The translations under genes and the position numbers were made by a program. The notes under the pieces were generated by a model. It saw only the letters and a list, made by a program, of their open reading frames with translations, did not search any database and had not been told where the DNA came from. This document shows positions 33,947 to 42,339 of a stretch of 64,000 nt of DNA, one piece after another (position 1 is the first letter of the stretch; each line of letters opens with the position of its first letter). This DNA comes from JAJUFS01 sp036381175 (lineage in GTDB: Bacteria; Pseudomonadota; Gammaproteobacteria; Natronospirales; JAJUFS01): NCBI GenBank assembly GCA_036381175.1, contig DASVDI010000015.1, positions 20,836 to 84,835 on the forward strand. The letters are read 5' to 3'.

Positions 33947-34546
33947 ACGCCTGAAAATTCTTCTTCCGAACACCGCATTCATCAGGATAGGCAATCCGTC
34001 GCGCACCACACTGATGCGTGAGAAAACCGTGTTGTAAAGCTTTTCGTAAATGTCGCCGTGCTTGAGCAGGTCAGCGCCAAGGTTGGAGCGGTATTCGCGC
34101 ACGCTGGCCATGCCGTCGATCATCAGGTGCAGGATTTCGAGCAGGTCGTCCACCACGGGCTGCAAGGCGCGCAGCGCGATGTCGTCGTTGTCTTCATCGG
34201 AACGCGCCAGTGTTTCGAGATCGTTGTAGACCCGCGTGAATCGTTGCAGCATCTCCGTGCGCATCTCGCAGATGCGGTCGTAGGGCCGCGCATACAACTG
34301 GTCATAGATCAGGCCGCGGCCGCGCAGCTCTTCTTTCAGGTCGGGGCGCTTCTCGCGCAACTCCTGCATCGATTCCTTCATGGTCAGCAGCAGGCCGAGC
34401 AACTCTGAGCTGATTTTCGCGCGCACGGCGTTGGCACGCTTGCGATCTTCCAGCAGCATCTGCAGCCGGATCTTGCGGCCCATCTCCCGGCTCAGGCCGG
34501 CGTCTGAATTGCCCGGGTTTTCCGAATTTTTATCGCCGTCATCCAT
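33944..34546 (-). CDS. Hypothetical cytoplasmic helical protein
   Basis: This 200-residue protein is almost entirely helical and charged, with long heptad-like stretches (LLGLLLTMKESMQELREKRP, then DLLEILHLMIDGM) and no membrane segment or signal. I do not recognise the family. Start choice: ATG 34546 (MDDGDKNSEN) with a GAGA stretch 6 nt upstream; an ATG 14 codons further up also exists. The stop codon TGA is formed at the edge of the adjacent palindromic element. It lies downstream of the ABC exporter genes on the same strand, but a gap of 130 bp makes co-transcription uncertain. Confidence 0.65.
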   Translation of the reverse strand: MDDGDKNSENPGNSDAGLSREMGRKIRLQMLLEDRKRANAVRAKISSELLGLLLTMKESMQELREKRPDLKEELRGRGLIYDQLYARPYDRICEMRTEMLQRFTRVYNDLETLARSDEDNDDIALRALQPVVDDLLEILHLMIDGMASVREYRSNLGADLLKHGDIYEKLYNTVFSRISVVRDGLPILMNAVFGRRIFRR

Positions 34547-34676
34547 GCGAATCTCGTTTCCTGTGGTGTCCCGACTTTCCGGTTGCAAGATAACTGTTTG
34601 GCTGTGTGCCGGGCAACGGCTTTACATAATGGTTTTGCCGAATGAATGCAAACCGGAAGGGCAAAAGGCGAGGTTT

Positions 34677-35771
34677 TCAATCGAGGCGCTTGCGGAAACG
34701 AATGATGGCCAGCAACAACATGACGGCGGTGAAGGCGGACAGCGCGAGCAGTTCCGTGCCCATGGTGAGAATGCCGATGCCGCGAATGGCGATGCCGCGC
34801 ACCAGCCGGATGAAATGCGTCAGCGGAAGAATCTCGCCGATCCAGCGGGCGGCCAGTGGCATACCGTGGAACGGAAACATGAAACCGGACAGCAGGATGG
34901 ATGGCAGGAAGGTGAACACGGTGAGCTGCATGGCCTGGAACTGCGTTTTTGCGAGCGTGGAAATGGTCAGGCCGAGTGCGAGTGTCGCGACGATGAACAA
35001 CGCCGCGGCGAGATAGAGGTCCAGCAGCGAGCCGCGCACCGGCACGTCGAACAGCCACGCGCCGGCAAGGAGAATGATGCTGACCTGCACAAGACCGATG
35101 AGCACGTAGGGCAGGATCTTGCCGAGCATCAGCTCCGGCGTGCGCACGGGTGTGGTGATAAGCAATTCGAGATTGCCGCGTTCGCGTTCGCGCACAATGG
35201 CAATGGCGGTGAACAGCACCATGGTGAGATTGAGAATGACGCCGATCAGGCCGGGAACAATCTGCACTTGCGAACGGTGTTCGGGATTGTAATAAGTGCG
35301 TGCTTCGAAGACGGCCGACGAAACTGCTTCTTTCGCGAACGGCGGCGGCATGCGCACCAGTTGCCGCGCGATGCGCGCAATGGTCGGATCGCTGCCGTTG
35401 ATCAGCAGTTGTACGGCTGGCCGGGATGCATCCTGCAAGCGGCGTTCGAAGTCCGGTGGAATGAACAGGCCGACATCGATGTCGCCGGCATCAAGCTGGC
35501 GTTTCAGTTGCACGGGTCCGCCGGCAACAGCGATGACATCGATCAACTGGCTCGCTTGCGCGGCGCGCACCAGTTCACGCGAGGCGCTGGTGTTTGCCTG
35601 GTCGGCAACGCCCGCGCGCAGGTGGCGCACGTCGGTGTCAATGGCGTAGCCGAACAACAGGATCTGCAACAACGGCACGCCGATGATCATGCCGAAAGTG
35701 AGGCGGTCGCGGCGCAACTGCTTCACCTCCTTTCGAGCTATGGCCGTGAGCCTTTGCAAACGCGCCTTCAT
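34677..35771 (-). CDS. ABC-2 type export permease (YhhJ/YbhR-like)
   Basis: This 364-residue permease has an N-terminal amphipathic start (ARKEVKQLRRDRLTFGMI), a first membrane helix, a large periplasmic domain (about 50-170), then five more helices. Family features are the cytoplasmic ERERGNLELLITTPV segment and the late LPLTHFIRLVRGI. It forms the membrane part of an exporter with the ATPase encoded immediately upstream (ATGA overlap). Only one permease gene is present, so it probably acts as a homodimer. The operon with TetR and a membrane-fusion lipoprotein resembles the E. coli ybhGFSR drug/lipid export set. Confidence 0.92.
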   Translation of the reverse strand: MKARLQRLTAIARKEVKQLRRDRLTFGMIIGVPLLQILLFGYAIDTDVRHLRAGVADQANTSASRELVRAAQASQLIDVIAVAGGPVQLKRQLDAGDIDVGLFIPPDFERRLQDASRPAVQLLINGSDPTIARIARQLVRMPPPFAKEAVSSAVFEARTYYNPEHRSQVQIVPGLIGVILNLTMVLFTAIAIVRERERGNLELLITTPVRTPELMLGKILPYVLIGLVQVSIILLAGAWLFDVPVRGSLLDLYLAAALFIVATLALGLTISTLAKTQFQAMQLTVFTFLPSILLSGFMFPFHGMPLAARWIGEILPLTHFIRLVRGIAIRGIGILTMGTELLALSAFTAVMLLLAIIRFRKRLD

Positions 35772-36733
35772 GCGACCGCCCCCTCACCACGTTCTTCTTC
35801 CTTCAGTCGCGTTGCGGCAACAAACACATCTTCGAGGTTCGCGCCGACGGCTTCGACACGCGCATCGATTCCGGATTCGCGCAAGCGGCGCACGATGATT
35901 TCCTGAGCGTCTTCCATGTCTTTCACGAGCAGCGCATGCAAGCGCGTTCCAAGTTGCGCGACGCTGCGCACGCCGTCCTGTTTTGCCAGTTCGCGCCGCG
36001 CGTCAAGTGGCCTTTCGGTTTCGATTTCCAGCACCTGCGCATCGATGTCGCGCATCAATCGCTGCGGCGAACCTGATGCAACCAGCCGGCCGCGATCAAG
36101 GATCGCAAGTTCATGGCAGCGTTCGGCTTCATCCATGTAATGCGTTGAAACGAGAATGGTCGTACCGCGTCCGACCAGCTCGAACAGCTTGTCCCAGAAA
36201 TCGCGCCGGCTTTGCGGATCCACGGCACTGGTGGGTTCGTCGAGGATCAGCAAGTCGGGTTCGTGCAGCGTCACGCCTGCAAGCGCGAGGCGTTGTTTCT
36301 GGCCGCCGCTCAAGGTGCCGGCGAGCTGTCCTCGACGCTCAGCGAGAAAATAATTTTCCAGCGCATCCTCGATGCGCGTGCTGCGTTCTCGCCGCGGCAG
36401 CGCGTACACGTCGGTCAGGAATTCGAGGTTTTCCTGCACGGTGAGGTCTTCGTAGAGCGAGAACTTCTGGGTCATGTAGCCGATGCGCCGGCGCACCGCT
36501 TCGGCATCGCGCGGCACCTTGAAGCCGAGCACTTCGGCTTCACCGTCACTCGGTTTCAGAAGACCGCACAGCATGCGGATGGTGGTCGATTTGCCCGATC
36601 CATTCGGCCCGAGAAAACCGTAGATCCTTGCGGCGGGAATATCGAGATCGACATGATCGACAGCGAGCAGCGATCCGAAACGGCGTGTGAGGCCGCGCGC
36701 GCGAATGGCCATATTGGCTGTATCGCGTGTCAT
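35768..36733 (-). CDS. ABC exporter ATP-binding protein
   Basis: This 321-residue ATPase shows Walker A GPNGSGKST, Q-loop MTQKFSLYEDLTV, signature LSGGQKQRLALA, Walker B LLILDEPTSAVD and the switch His in STHYMDE. A C-terminal extension (about 220-321) is typical of CcmA/YbhF-like ATPases of ABC-2 exporters. The start MTRDTANMAIRARGLTRRFG at 36733 overlaps the stop of the fusion-protein gene (ATGA); the frame extends further upstream only as a shadow. It powers the permease encoded next. Confidence 0.95.
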   Translation of the reverse strand: MTRDTANMAIRARGLTRRFGSLLAVDHVDLDIPAARIYGFLGPNGSGKSTTIRMLCGLLKPSDGEAEVLGFKVPRDAEAVRRRIGYMTQKFSLYEDLTVQENLEFLTDVYALPRRERSTRIEDALENYFLAERRGQLAGTLSGGQKQRLALAGVTLHEPDLLILDEPTSAVDPQSRRDFWDKLFELVGRGTTILVSTHYMDEAERCHELAILDRGRLVASGSPQRLMRDIDAQVLEIETERPLDARRELAKQDGVRSVAQLGTRLHALLVKDMEDAQEIIVRRLRESGIDARVEAVGANLEDVFVAATRLKEEERGEGAVA

Positions 36734-37683
36734 TGCGTCTCGTCTTTTGCTGCGAAGACTTCGACGGGCAAACCGGCAGGCAGTTTTGCTGCCGCTTCGC
36801 CGCTGAGGTCGATTTCCGCGGCATAACTTAACCGGTCGCGGTCGTGTTCCGTGAGCGCGAAGTAAGGTGTGAACGCCGCACTCGCCGACACCCAGCGAAC
36901 CTGTCCCGGGAAATTTCCAAAGCCCGGCACGTGAACGGTCACTTTTGATCCGGTAGAAAATTGTTCGCGCCACGCGGCAGGAATGTACGTGCGTGCGTAA
37001 GGCGCACCTTCGGCGAGAAGGATCACAACTTCGGCGCCTGCGGATGGTTGCGCGCCGCGTTCGAAGGGAATCGCTTCGATGCGTCCGTCGCGCGGTGCTT
37101 CAACGGACAGGCGTTCGATGATGAGTTCCTGGATGTGCAGCGCGGCGCGCGTTGCGTCGAGTTCTGCGCGTGCCTGGTCGAGTTCTTCGACGGTCGTGCC
37201 TTCAAGCAGCACCTGCAGGGCAGCGCGCGCCGCGTCGTAGTCGCCCTGGCGCGCGTCGCGTTGTGCACGTGCCGCGTCCAGTGCGGCAACACTTGCGAGA
37301 TTTTCCGAACGCAATTGTTGCAGGCGTCCGTATTCATTCTTCGCGTTCTCCAGCAATCCTTCCGCTGACGCCAGCCGCGCGCGTGCTTCACGAATGCTTT
37401 CCTCGCGCGGTCCGCGCACGAGTTCATCGACACGCCGTTCGGCCTGCCACATGAGTGCGGCAAGGCGTTCGCGTTCCGCGAGCGCGCGTGACGGATCAAG
37501 TTCGAGGATGAGTTCGCCTTTTTCGACGCGTTCGCCTTCGTTCGCGTGCACGGCGATCACCGGTTCGGAACGTTCAGCGAGCAGGGTGATGCGATCACGC
37601 TCCAGCGTGCCGACGAGATGCGCGCCGTTGTTTTCGCAAGCGACGAGCATCAGTGCCACGAGCACGAGGCGGAGTTGTTTCAT
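36730..37683 (-). CDS. HlyD/YbhG-type membrane fusion lipoprotein
   Basis: This 317-residue periplasmic adaptor has a short signal peptide with a lipobox (LMLVAC), then the lipoyl-like half-motif (VIAVHANEGERVEKGELILELD), a long alpha-hairpin coiled coil (about 70-185, many Ala/Arg/Glu) and a second beta domain (LSVEAPRDGRIEAIPFERGAQPSAG). It would connect the ABC-2 exporter to an outer-membrane channel, which is not encoded here. Coupled by ATGA overlaps to the TetR gene before it and the ATPase gene after it. The lipid anchor is notable, as many HlyD proteins use a membrane helix. Confidence 0.92.
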   Translation of the reverse strand: MKQLRLVLVALMLVACENNGAHLVGTLERDRITLLAERSEPVIAVHANEGERVEKGELILELDPSRALAERERLAALMWQAERRVDELVRGPREESIREARARLASAEGLLENAKNEYGRLQQLRSENLASVAALDAARAQRDARQGDYDAARAALQVLLEGTTVEELDQARAELDATRAALHIQELIIERLSVEAPRDGRIEAIPFERGAQPSAGAEVVILLAEGAPYARTYIPAAWREQFSTGSKVTVHVPGFGNFPGQVRWVSASAAFTPYFALTEHDRDRLSYAAEIDLSGEAAAKLPAGLPVEVFAAKDETQ

Positions 37684-38339
37684 CGATGTCCCTCCCGGCT
37701 CGCGCCGATGTGGAAAAGCTGCGCGGTGTGTTCGGCAAGCTGTTCGATCATCGCGTCGTCGTAGGCGAGCCCGAGCACTTTTTCCGCGACTGGCCGCGCG
37801 ATGAACGGGAAAACCGCCATGCTCATGAGTGACAGCAAAGCCAGCCGCGGATCGAGATCGTCGCGCAAATGTCCGGCGGCGAAATCACGTTCGAGGATGG
37901 CGCGCATTGCGCCTGCGCCACGCGTGGCGATGTCGCGAATGAAGGTTTCGCGCATCACGCCGTCGGCGGCGAGCACGTCGCGCATCAGCAGGGCGGGGAG
38001 TTCCGGCGTGCGCGCGAGCTGATGCATGTAGCTGTACAACGCGTCACGCAGTGAACCGGGCTCGCCGTCCGCCGCGAGCTGCTCCAGCCGTTGCAGGAGC
38101 GGACGCGCCGTTTCCTCCAGCATCGCCAGGTAAAGGCCGCGCTTGTCGCCGAAGTGGTAGTGCACCATCGCGGGCGTGACGCCGGCGCTGTCGGCGACAT
38201 GTCGCACCGTTGTGCCGCGAAAGCCGTGTTTCGCGAACTCCGCACGCGCCGCCAGCAGCAATTCGTGGCGGGAGTCGACTTTGCCAGCGTCCTGGGTACG
38301 ACGGCCGGGACCGGGCTTTTGCAGGGATTTGCGTTTCAT
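37680..38339 (-). CDS. TetR-family regulator of the exporter operon
   Basis: This 219-residue TetR protein has its DNA-binding helix-turn-helix at about residues 25-70 (LLLAARAEFAKHGFRGTTVRHVADSAGVTPAMVHYHFGDK), a highly typical pattern, followed by an all-helical ligand domain like that of the CecR/YbiH group. It is the first gene of a four-gene overlapping operon, so it likely represses its own operon until a substrate binds. An AT-rich palindromic site (38345-38368) lies directly before its start. The ligand is unknown. Confidence 0.93.
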   Translation of the reverse strand: MKRKSLQKPGPGRRTQDAGKVDSRHELLLAARAEFAKHGFRGTTVRHVADSAGVTPAMVHYHFGDKRGLYLAMLEETARPLLQRLEQLAADGEPGSLRDALYSYMHQLARTPELPALLMRDVLAADGVMRETFIRDIATRGAGAMRAILERDFAAGHLRDDLDPRLALLSLMSMAVFPFIARPVAEKVLGLAYDDAMIEQLAEHTAQLFHIGASREGHR

Positions 38340-38344
38340 GGATG

Positions 38345-38368
38345 TTAATTAAACAGATAATTAATTAA
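38345..38368 (-). promoter_or_regulatory. Putative TetR operator (TTAATTAA repeats)
   Basis: Two TTAATTAA blocks (38345-38352 and 38361-38368) sit 6-30 bp before the regulator start in an otherwise GC-rich genome. The arrangement is near-palindromic and probably overlaps the promoter -10 region. Confidence 0.5.
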
Positions 38369-38404
38369 AAATCAAGGGAAAGATGAAAAACGAAGGGAGG
38401 GAGA

Positions 38405-38562
38405 GAAAATTCCTCCCCGGCCCTCCCTTTGAGAAAGGGAGGGAGTTCTTCGTTCAGCATTCAGTCAGTCGAAGCCGAACCATGAGTTCTTGCAACAATG
38501 CCAGGAGAAATCAGCCCCCTTTGGAAAAGGGGGCCGCTGTGCGCAGCACGGCGGGGGATTTC
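38405..38562. repeat. REPIN/MITE-like element, copy 2 (about 158 bp)
   Basis: It is related to the element at 33794-33946. The left end is GAAAATTCCTCCCCGGCC plus a CCTCCCTTT hairpin. The right end is CCCCCTTTGGAAAAGGGGG, then GCTGTGCGCAGCAC and GCGGGGGATTTC. The core differs. Confidence 0.8.
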
Positions 38563-38606
38563 CTGCGGTGAACGTTCCGTGACAACCAGCAACCGGAAGA
38601 CGTTTT

Positions 38607-39422
38607 TCAGTCTTCCAGCAACTCGATGGTGTGCGTCAGTAGTTGTGCATCCCCCGGCAAACCGTGGCCGGGAATGACCTGCTGCGCTTCGGGGTAGCGG
38701 GCGAGGGCGCGGCGCAGGGCGAGCGGCCAGGATTGTTCATTGGCGTCGCCGGTGAAACCGAGCGTTTCTGCGTGACGGGATTTCACCATGCAGCCGCCGA
38801 ACAGCACCTTGTCGTCGGGAAACCAGGCGATGATGTTGTCCAGCGCGTGCGCGGGACCGGGATAGAACAGTTCGACGGCCTGCTCGCCGGACCGCAGCGG
38901 CAGATTCCCGTCGAAGACGAAATTCGGCGCCGTCCAGCCTTTCTTGCGCGCGATCTGGGCGGTGTTGCGCTGGCTGTAGATCGGAATTCCGCGCTCAGCG
39001 AACACATCGATGCTGCCCATGCGGTCATCGTGCGCGTGCGTGATGACCAGGCGCTTGACCTTGCCGGGGAAATTGCTGTCCAACCAATCGAGCAGCTCGT
39101 AAGCGGCGGCGGCAGTCCACGGCGCATCAATGATCGTGATGCGATCGGTGCCGATCATCAGCATGCCGTTCGCGTGCAGGCGCTGGCTGCCGAGATCGAA
39201 ATAACTGCGGTAAACGTGGAGATTGTCGCTGACGGTGAAAATATGCAGATCGTTCAGCACCACGTCCGGCTGGATGGCGCGTTTCTGGTTCAGCATCTGC
39301 ATCGTCTGGCGGTAGTCGGCCGGATCAGGCTTCTCGGGGGGAGTGGCGCAGGCGGACAGCGCGACCGCCGCTGCGATTGCGATCAGCATGAACGGACGAG
39401 CAAGCCCCCGGAGCATGTTCAT
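38607..39422 (-). CDS. Subclass B1-like metallo-beta-lactamase fold lipoprotein
   Basis: This 271-residue exported protein has a signal peptide with lipobox L22-S-A-C25, so it is predicted to be lipid-anchored in the periplasm, as NDM-type enzymes are. All six B1 zinc ligands are present in order: H129, H131, D133 (THAHDDRMG), H192 (YPGPAH), C211 (FGGCMVK) and H253 (IPGHG). The Lys after the Cys (K214) matches the conserved substrate-binding Lys. The conserved Asn of the NDM-type GNLGDA loop is Phe here (GFTGDA). B1 enzymes hydrolyse beta-lactams, including carbapenems. Actual activity cannot be read from sequence, and another hydrolase role is possible. ATG 39422 has AAGGA upstream. Confidence 0.85.
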   Translation of the reverse strand: MNMLRGLARPFMLIAIAAAVALSACATPPEKPDPADYRQTMQMLNQKRAIQPDVVLNDLHIFTVSDNLHVYRSYFDLGSQRLHANGMLMIGTDRITIIDAPWTAAAAYELLDWLDSNFPGKVKRLVITHAHDDRMGSIDVFAERGIPIYSQRNTAQIARKKGWTAPNFVFDGNLPLRSGEQAVELFYPGPAHALDNIIAWFPDDKVLFGGCMVKSRHAETLGFTGDANEQSWPLALRRALARYPEAQQVIPGHGLPGDAQLLTHTIELLED

Positions 39423-39542
39423 TATTTGATCCTTGTAAACCCGATTCTTGTCATGACGCCGTGGCGAAACCGATCGGCTTTGAATTCCCCGCCTTGAGCG
39501 CACCCTCATGTGCTCGCCGCCGGTCGCAGCGTTGCCGCTGCT

Positions 39543-39572
39543 TTGGCCGGCATGATACTCCAGCGATATACT
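39543..39572 (+). promoter_or_regulatory. Putative promoter of the AddAB-like pair
   Basis: TTGGCC (39543-39548) and TATACT (39567-39572) are spaced 18 bp, about 70 bp before the first gene. Confidence 0.4.
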
Positions 39573-39642
39573 GCCCGCACGTTCAAGACCGTCCAACAAG
39601 AATAGACAAGAAATTACCTCTTTTTCTTTTGCCGTCCGAGTG

Positions 39643-42339
39643 ATGAATCCAGCGACCGCCGAACAGATGACTGTCGTCACCGCGTCCGACCGCCTTGCGC
39701 GGCATTTGCACGACCGCGTGGCAGACGCACAACTGGCCGCTGGCCGGCAGGCGTGGGAGCGGCCGGACATTCTGACGGCGGCGGCATTCTGGCGGCGGCT
39801 GGCGGGCGAGCTGCAACAGGAAGCGGCGACTGTGTTCGCGACGCGCCGGCTGTTGTCGCGCAACGCGATGTTGTGCCGCTGGGAAATGCTCATCGCCGCG
39901 GCCTTCGCGGACAATCCCTTGCTGCACATCCAGGGAACGGCGCGCACGGCACTCGATGCCTGGCTGTTGTGCCGTGACTGGCAGCTGGATATCGACGCAC
40001 TCGCCGACGATCCACTGGAAGAAACCCGGTTGCTCATCGCCTGGGGGCGCCGCTTCGAGAAGGAATGCGCCGACGCCGGCTGGTTGCCGGACTACGCGCT
40101 GCCGGAAGCCGTGCTCGCTGCGCTGGAACAATCAAAAAGCGCGCGCCGTTTTCTGCCGAAAAAAATCCAGCTCGCCGGTTTCATGGAAATCACGCCGCGC
40201 GATGCGGCGCGCTGGGAGGCGCTGCGTGCGCTCGGTGTTACGGTCGAGAATTTTCCGCAGGCAGAGTCCGGCACTGAGATGCGCCGCCTTGCATGCAATG
40301 ACGCGCGCGGTGAAGTGCTTGCCGCTGCGTCCTGGGCGCGAGCGCTGCTGAACGAAAATCCACGGCAGCGCATTGCCATTGTCGTTCCCGATCTCGCCGC
40401 GCGCCGCGCATCGCTGAAGCGCGAACTCACTGAAGCGTTGGCGCCGCACGCACTGACAAGTTTCGATCGCGCGCCCCTGCCGTTCAATTTCTCGCTTGGC
40501 GAGGCGCTGGCATCGAACGCGCTGGTGGCCGACGCGCAGGCGCTGCTCGCGCTCTCGAATGATCGCATCGAATTTCCGCTGGCCGCGCGCCTCTGCCGTT
40601 CGCCGTACCCCGCACCGGAGCTGGATGCGTTCGCACGGTTGCGACTCGAAGCGATCATGCGTCGCAATGGTTACGCAGAGTTTCCTCTCGGTGACTGGCA
40701 GTTTCTTGCTGCGCGAAACCAGTGTGCTGTGCTTGCTGATGCGCTGGAGAAATTTCGTGAGGACGTGAAACGCGATTCCGCGAATTCGCTGCCGTCGGAA
40801 TGGGCGCGACGCTTCAACCATTGGCTGGAAATCTTCGGCTGGTGCCGTGGACGCGCACTGGATAGCGATGAATACCAGGCGCGTGAAGCCTTCCAGGAAC
40901 AACTCGCACGCCTGGTTGAACTGGATGCCGTGCTCGGCAAATGCAATCGCGGCGTGGCGCTCGCATGGCTGAACCGGTTTGCGAACGACACACCGTTTCA
41001 GCCGCGTTCCGCAGACGTGCCCGTGCAGGTGCTGGGCCTGCTTGAAGCCACCGGCATGCATTTCGATGCGCTCTGGGTCATGGGCTTGACCGACGATGTT
41101 CTGCCGTCCGCACCGCGCCCGAATCCGTTTTTGCCGATTGCCGTGCAGCGCGCGAAGAATCTTCCGCAATCCTCGGCGGCGCGCGAGCAGGCGTTCGCAA
41201 GGCAATTGTTCGAGGGTTTGTGCGCGTCTGCGCCGAACGTGATCGGGAGTTACCCCGCGCGAGACAAGGATGCGGAGCTCGGACCGTCGCCATTTCTGCA
41301 AGAACTTGAGGCAGCGACACCGCCACCTGCGTTTAGGCCCATCAGCGAACAATGGTTTGATCGCGTTGCACTGGAAACCGTGATCGACAACAACGGTGCT
41401 GCGCATGCAGGTGGCGAGACGCGCGGCGGCATGTCGCTGTTGCAGGACCAATCGCATTGCCCGTTCCGCGCGTTTGCGGTTCATCGCTTGCACGCGGATG
41501 ACTGGCCAACCCCGCAACCAGGACCGGACGCAATGATTCGCGGCCTGCTCGCGCATCGCGTGCTCGAAAGACTCTGGATGCAATGGCGCGATCGTTCACG
41601 CCTCGAAGAATTGCATGTGGCTGGTGAACTTGAAGATGTCGTGCGCGCGATGGTGACGGAAGTGCTGGAGGAGAGTGTTCGCGGACAACGGCATCGTTGG
41701 CGCAGGAGCCTGCGCGAACTGGAAGTGACGCGCCTCGCGAGTGTCCTGATGCGCTGGTTCGAAAATATCGAATTGCCGCGTCCGGATTTTCGCGTTGTTG
41801 AAGTCGAAGGTCATCGCGCAAATGACAGTGACATCGAAACACTCGTGCACGCAGGACCGTTGATCCTGCGCGGCAAGCTTGATCGTGTTGATGTCTTGAA
41901 TGACGGCAGCGAACTCATCATCGACTACAAGACCGGTGGCGCCCCGGCCAAGAATGATTTTTTCGGCGACCGTCCGCGCGCGCCGCAGTTGCCCGCATAC
42001 CTGCTCGCGCGTAAACAGGCGGGCCGGAATATTCCCGCCGGCATTGCCGTTGCGAGTCTCAAGACAGGAATGGAGTCCTTGCAGGGCGTGATGAGCGTTG
42101 ATGACGACAGGACTGATCCTGGTATTGCCGGAATCGTGAATGTTGCGAAGACAAAACAAGTCAGTGACTGGAATGAGGCGATAGAACACTGGGAGCGGAC
42201 GATCGGCGCGCTGGGCGACGCATTTGCTTCAGGGTATGCGAAGGTCGATCCTTTGCGCGGTGCCTGTGATTACTGCCCTCTCGCGATGCTGTGCCGTGTT
42301 CATGATCGCGAGCGCGAAACGGAGGAAGGTCATGACTGA
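39643..42339 (+). CDS. AddB-like PD-(D/E)XK nuclease with 4Fe-4S cluster
   Basis: This 898-residue protein belongs to the probable DNA-repair proteins that accompany an AddA-like helicase. The N-terminus (MTVVTASDRLARHLHDRV) has the inactive helicase fold without a Walker A motif. The C-terminal nuclease domain has LDRVDVLNDGSELIIDYKTGG. Four cysteines, C606 then C875-x2-C878-x5-C884, match the iron-sulfur staple of AddB nucleases. Start ATG 39643; GTG directly before is in frame. The stop overlaps the next gene by 8 bp. Together the two likely process double-strand breaks for recombination, in place of or beside RecBCD. Confidence 0.88.
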   Translation: MNPATAEQMTVVTASDRLARHLHDRVADAQLAAGRQAWERPDILTAAAFWRRLAGELQQEAATVFATRRLLSRNAMLCRWEMLIAAAFADNPLLHIQGTARTALDAWLLCRDWQLDIDALADDPLEETRLLIAWGRRFEKECADAGWLPDYALPEAVLAALEQSKSARRFLPKKIQLAGFMEITPRDAARWEALRALGVTVENFPQAESGTEMRRLACNDARGEVLAAASWARALLNENPRQRIAIVVPDLAARRASLKRELTEALAPHALTSFDRAPLPFNFSLGEALASNALVADAQALLALSNDRIEFPLAARLCRSPYPAPELDAFARLRLEAIMRRNGYAEFPLGDWQFLAARNQCAVLADALEKFREDVKRDSANSLPSEWARRFNHWLEIFGWCRGRALDSDEYQAREAFQEQLARLVELDAVLGKCNRGVALAWLNRFANDTPFQPRSADVPVQVLGLLEATGMHFDALWVMGLTDDVLPSAPRPNPFLPIAVQRAKNLPQSSAAREQAFARQLFEGLCASAPNVIGSYPARDKDAELGPSPFLQELEAATPPPAFRPISEQWFDRVALETVIDNNGAAHAGGETRGGMSLLQDQSHCPFRAFAVHRLHADDWPTPQPGPDAMIRGLLAHRVLERLWMQWRDRSRLEELHVAGELEDVVRAMVTEVLEESVRGQRHRWRRSLRELEVTRLASVLMRWFENIELPRPDFRVVEVEGHRANDSDIETLVHAGPLILRGKLDRVDVLNDGSELIIDYKTGGAPAKNDFFGDRPRAPQLPAYLLARKQAGRNIPAGIAVASLKTGMESLQGVMSVDDDRTDPGIAGIVNVAKTKQVSDWNEAIEHWERTIGALGDAFASGYAKVDPLRGACDYCPLAMLCRVHDRERETEEGHD

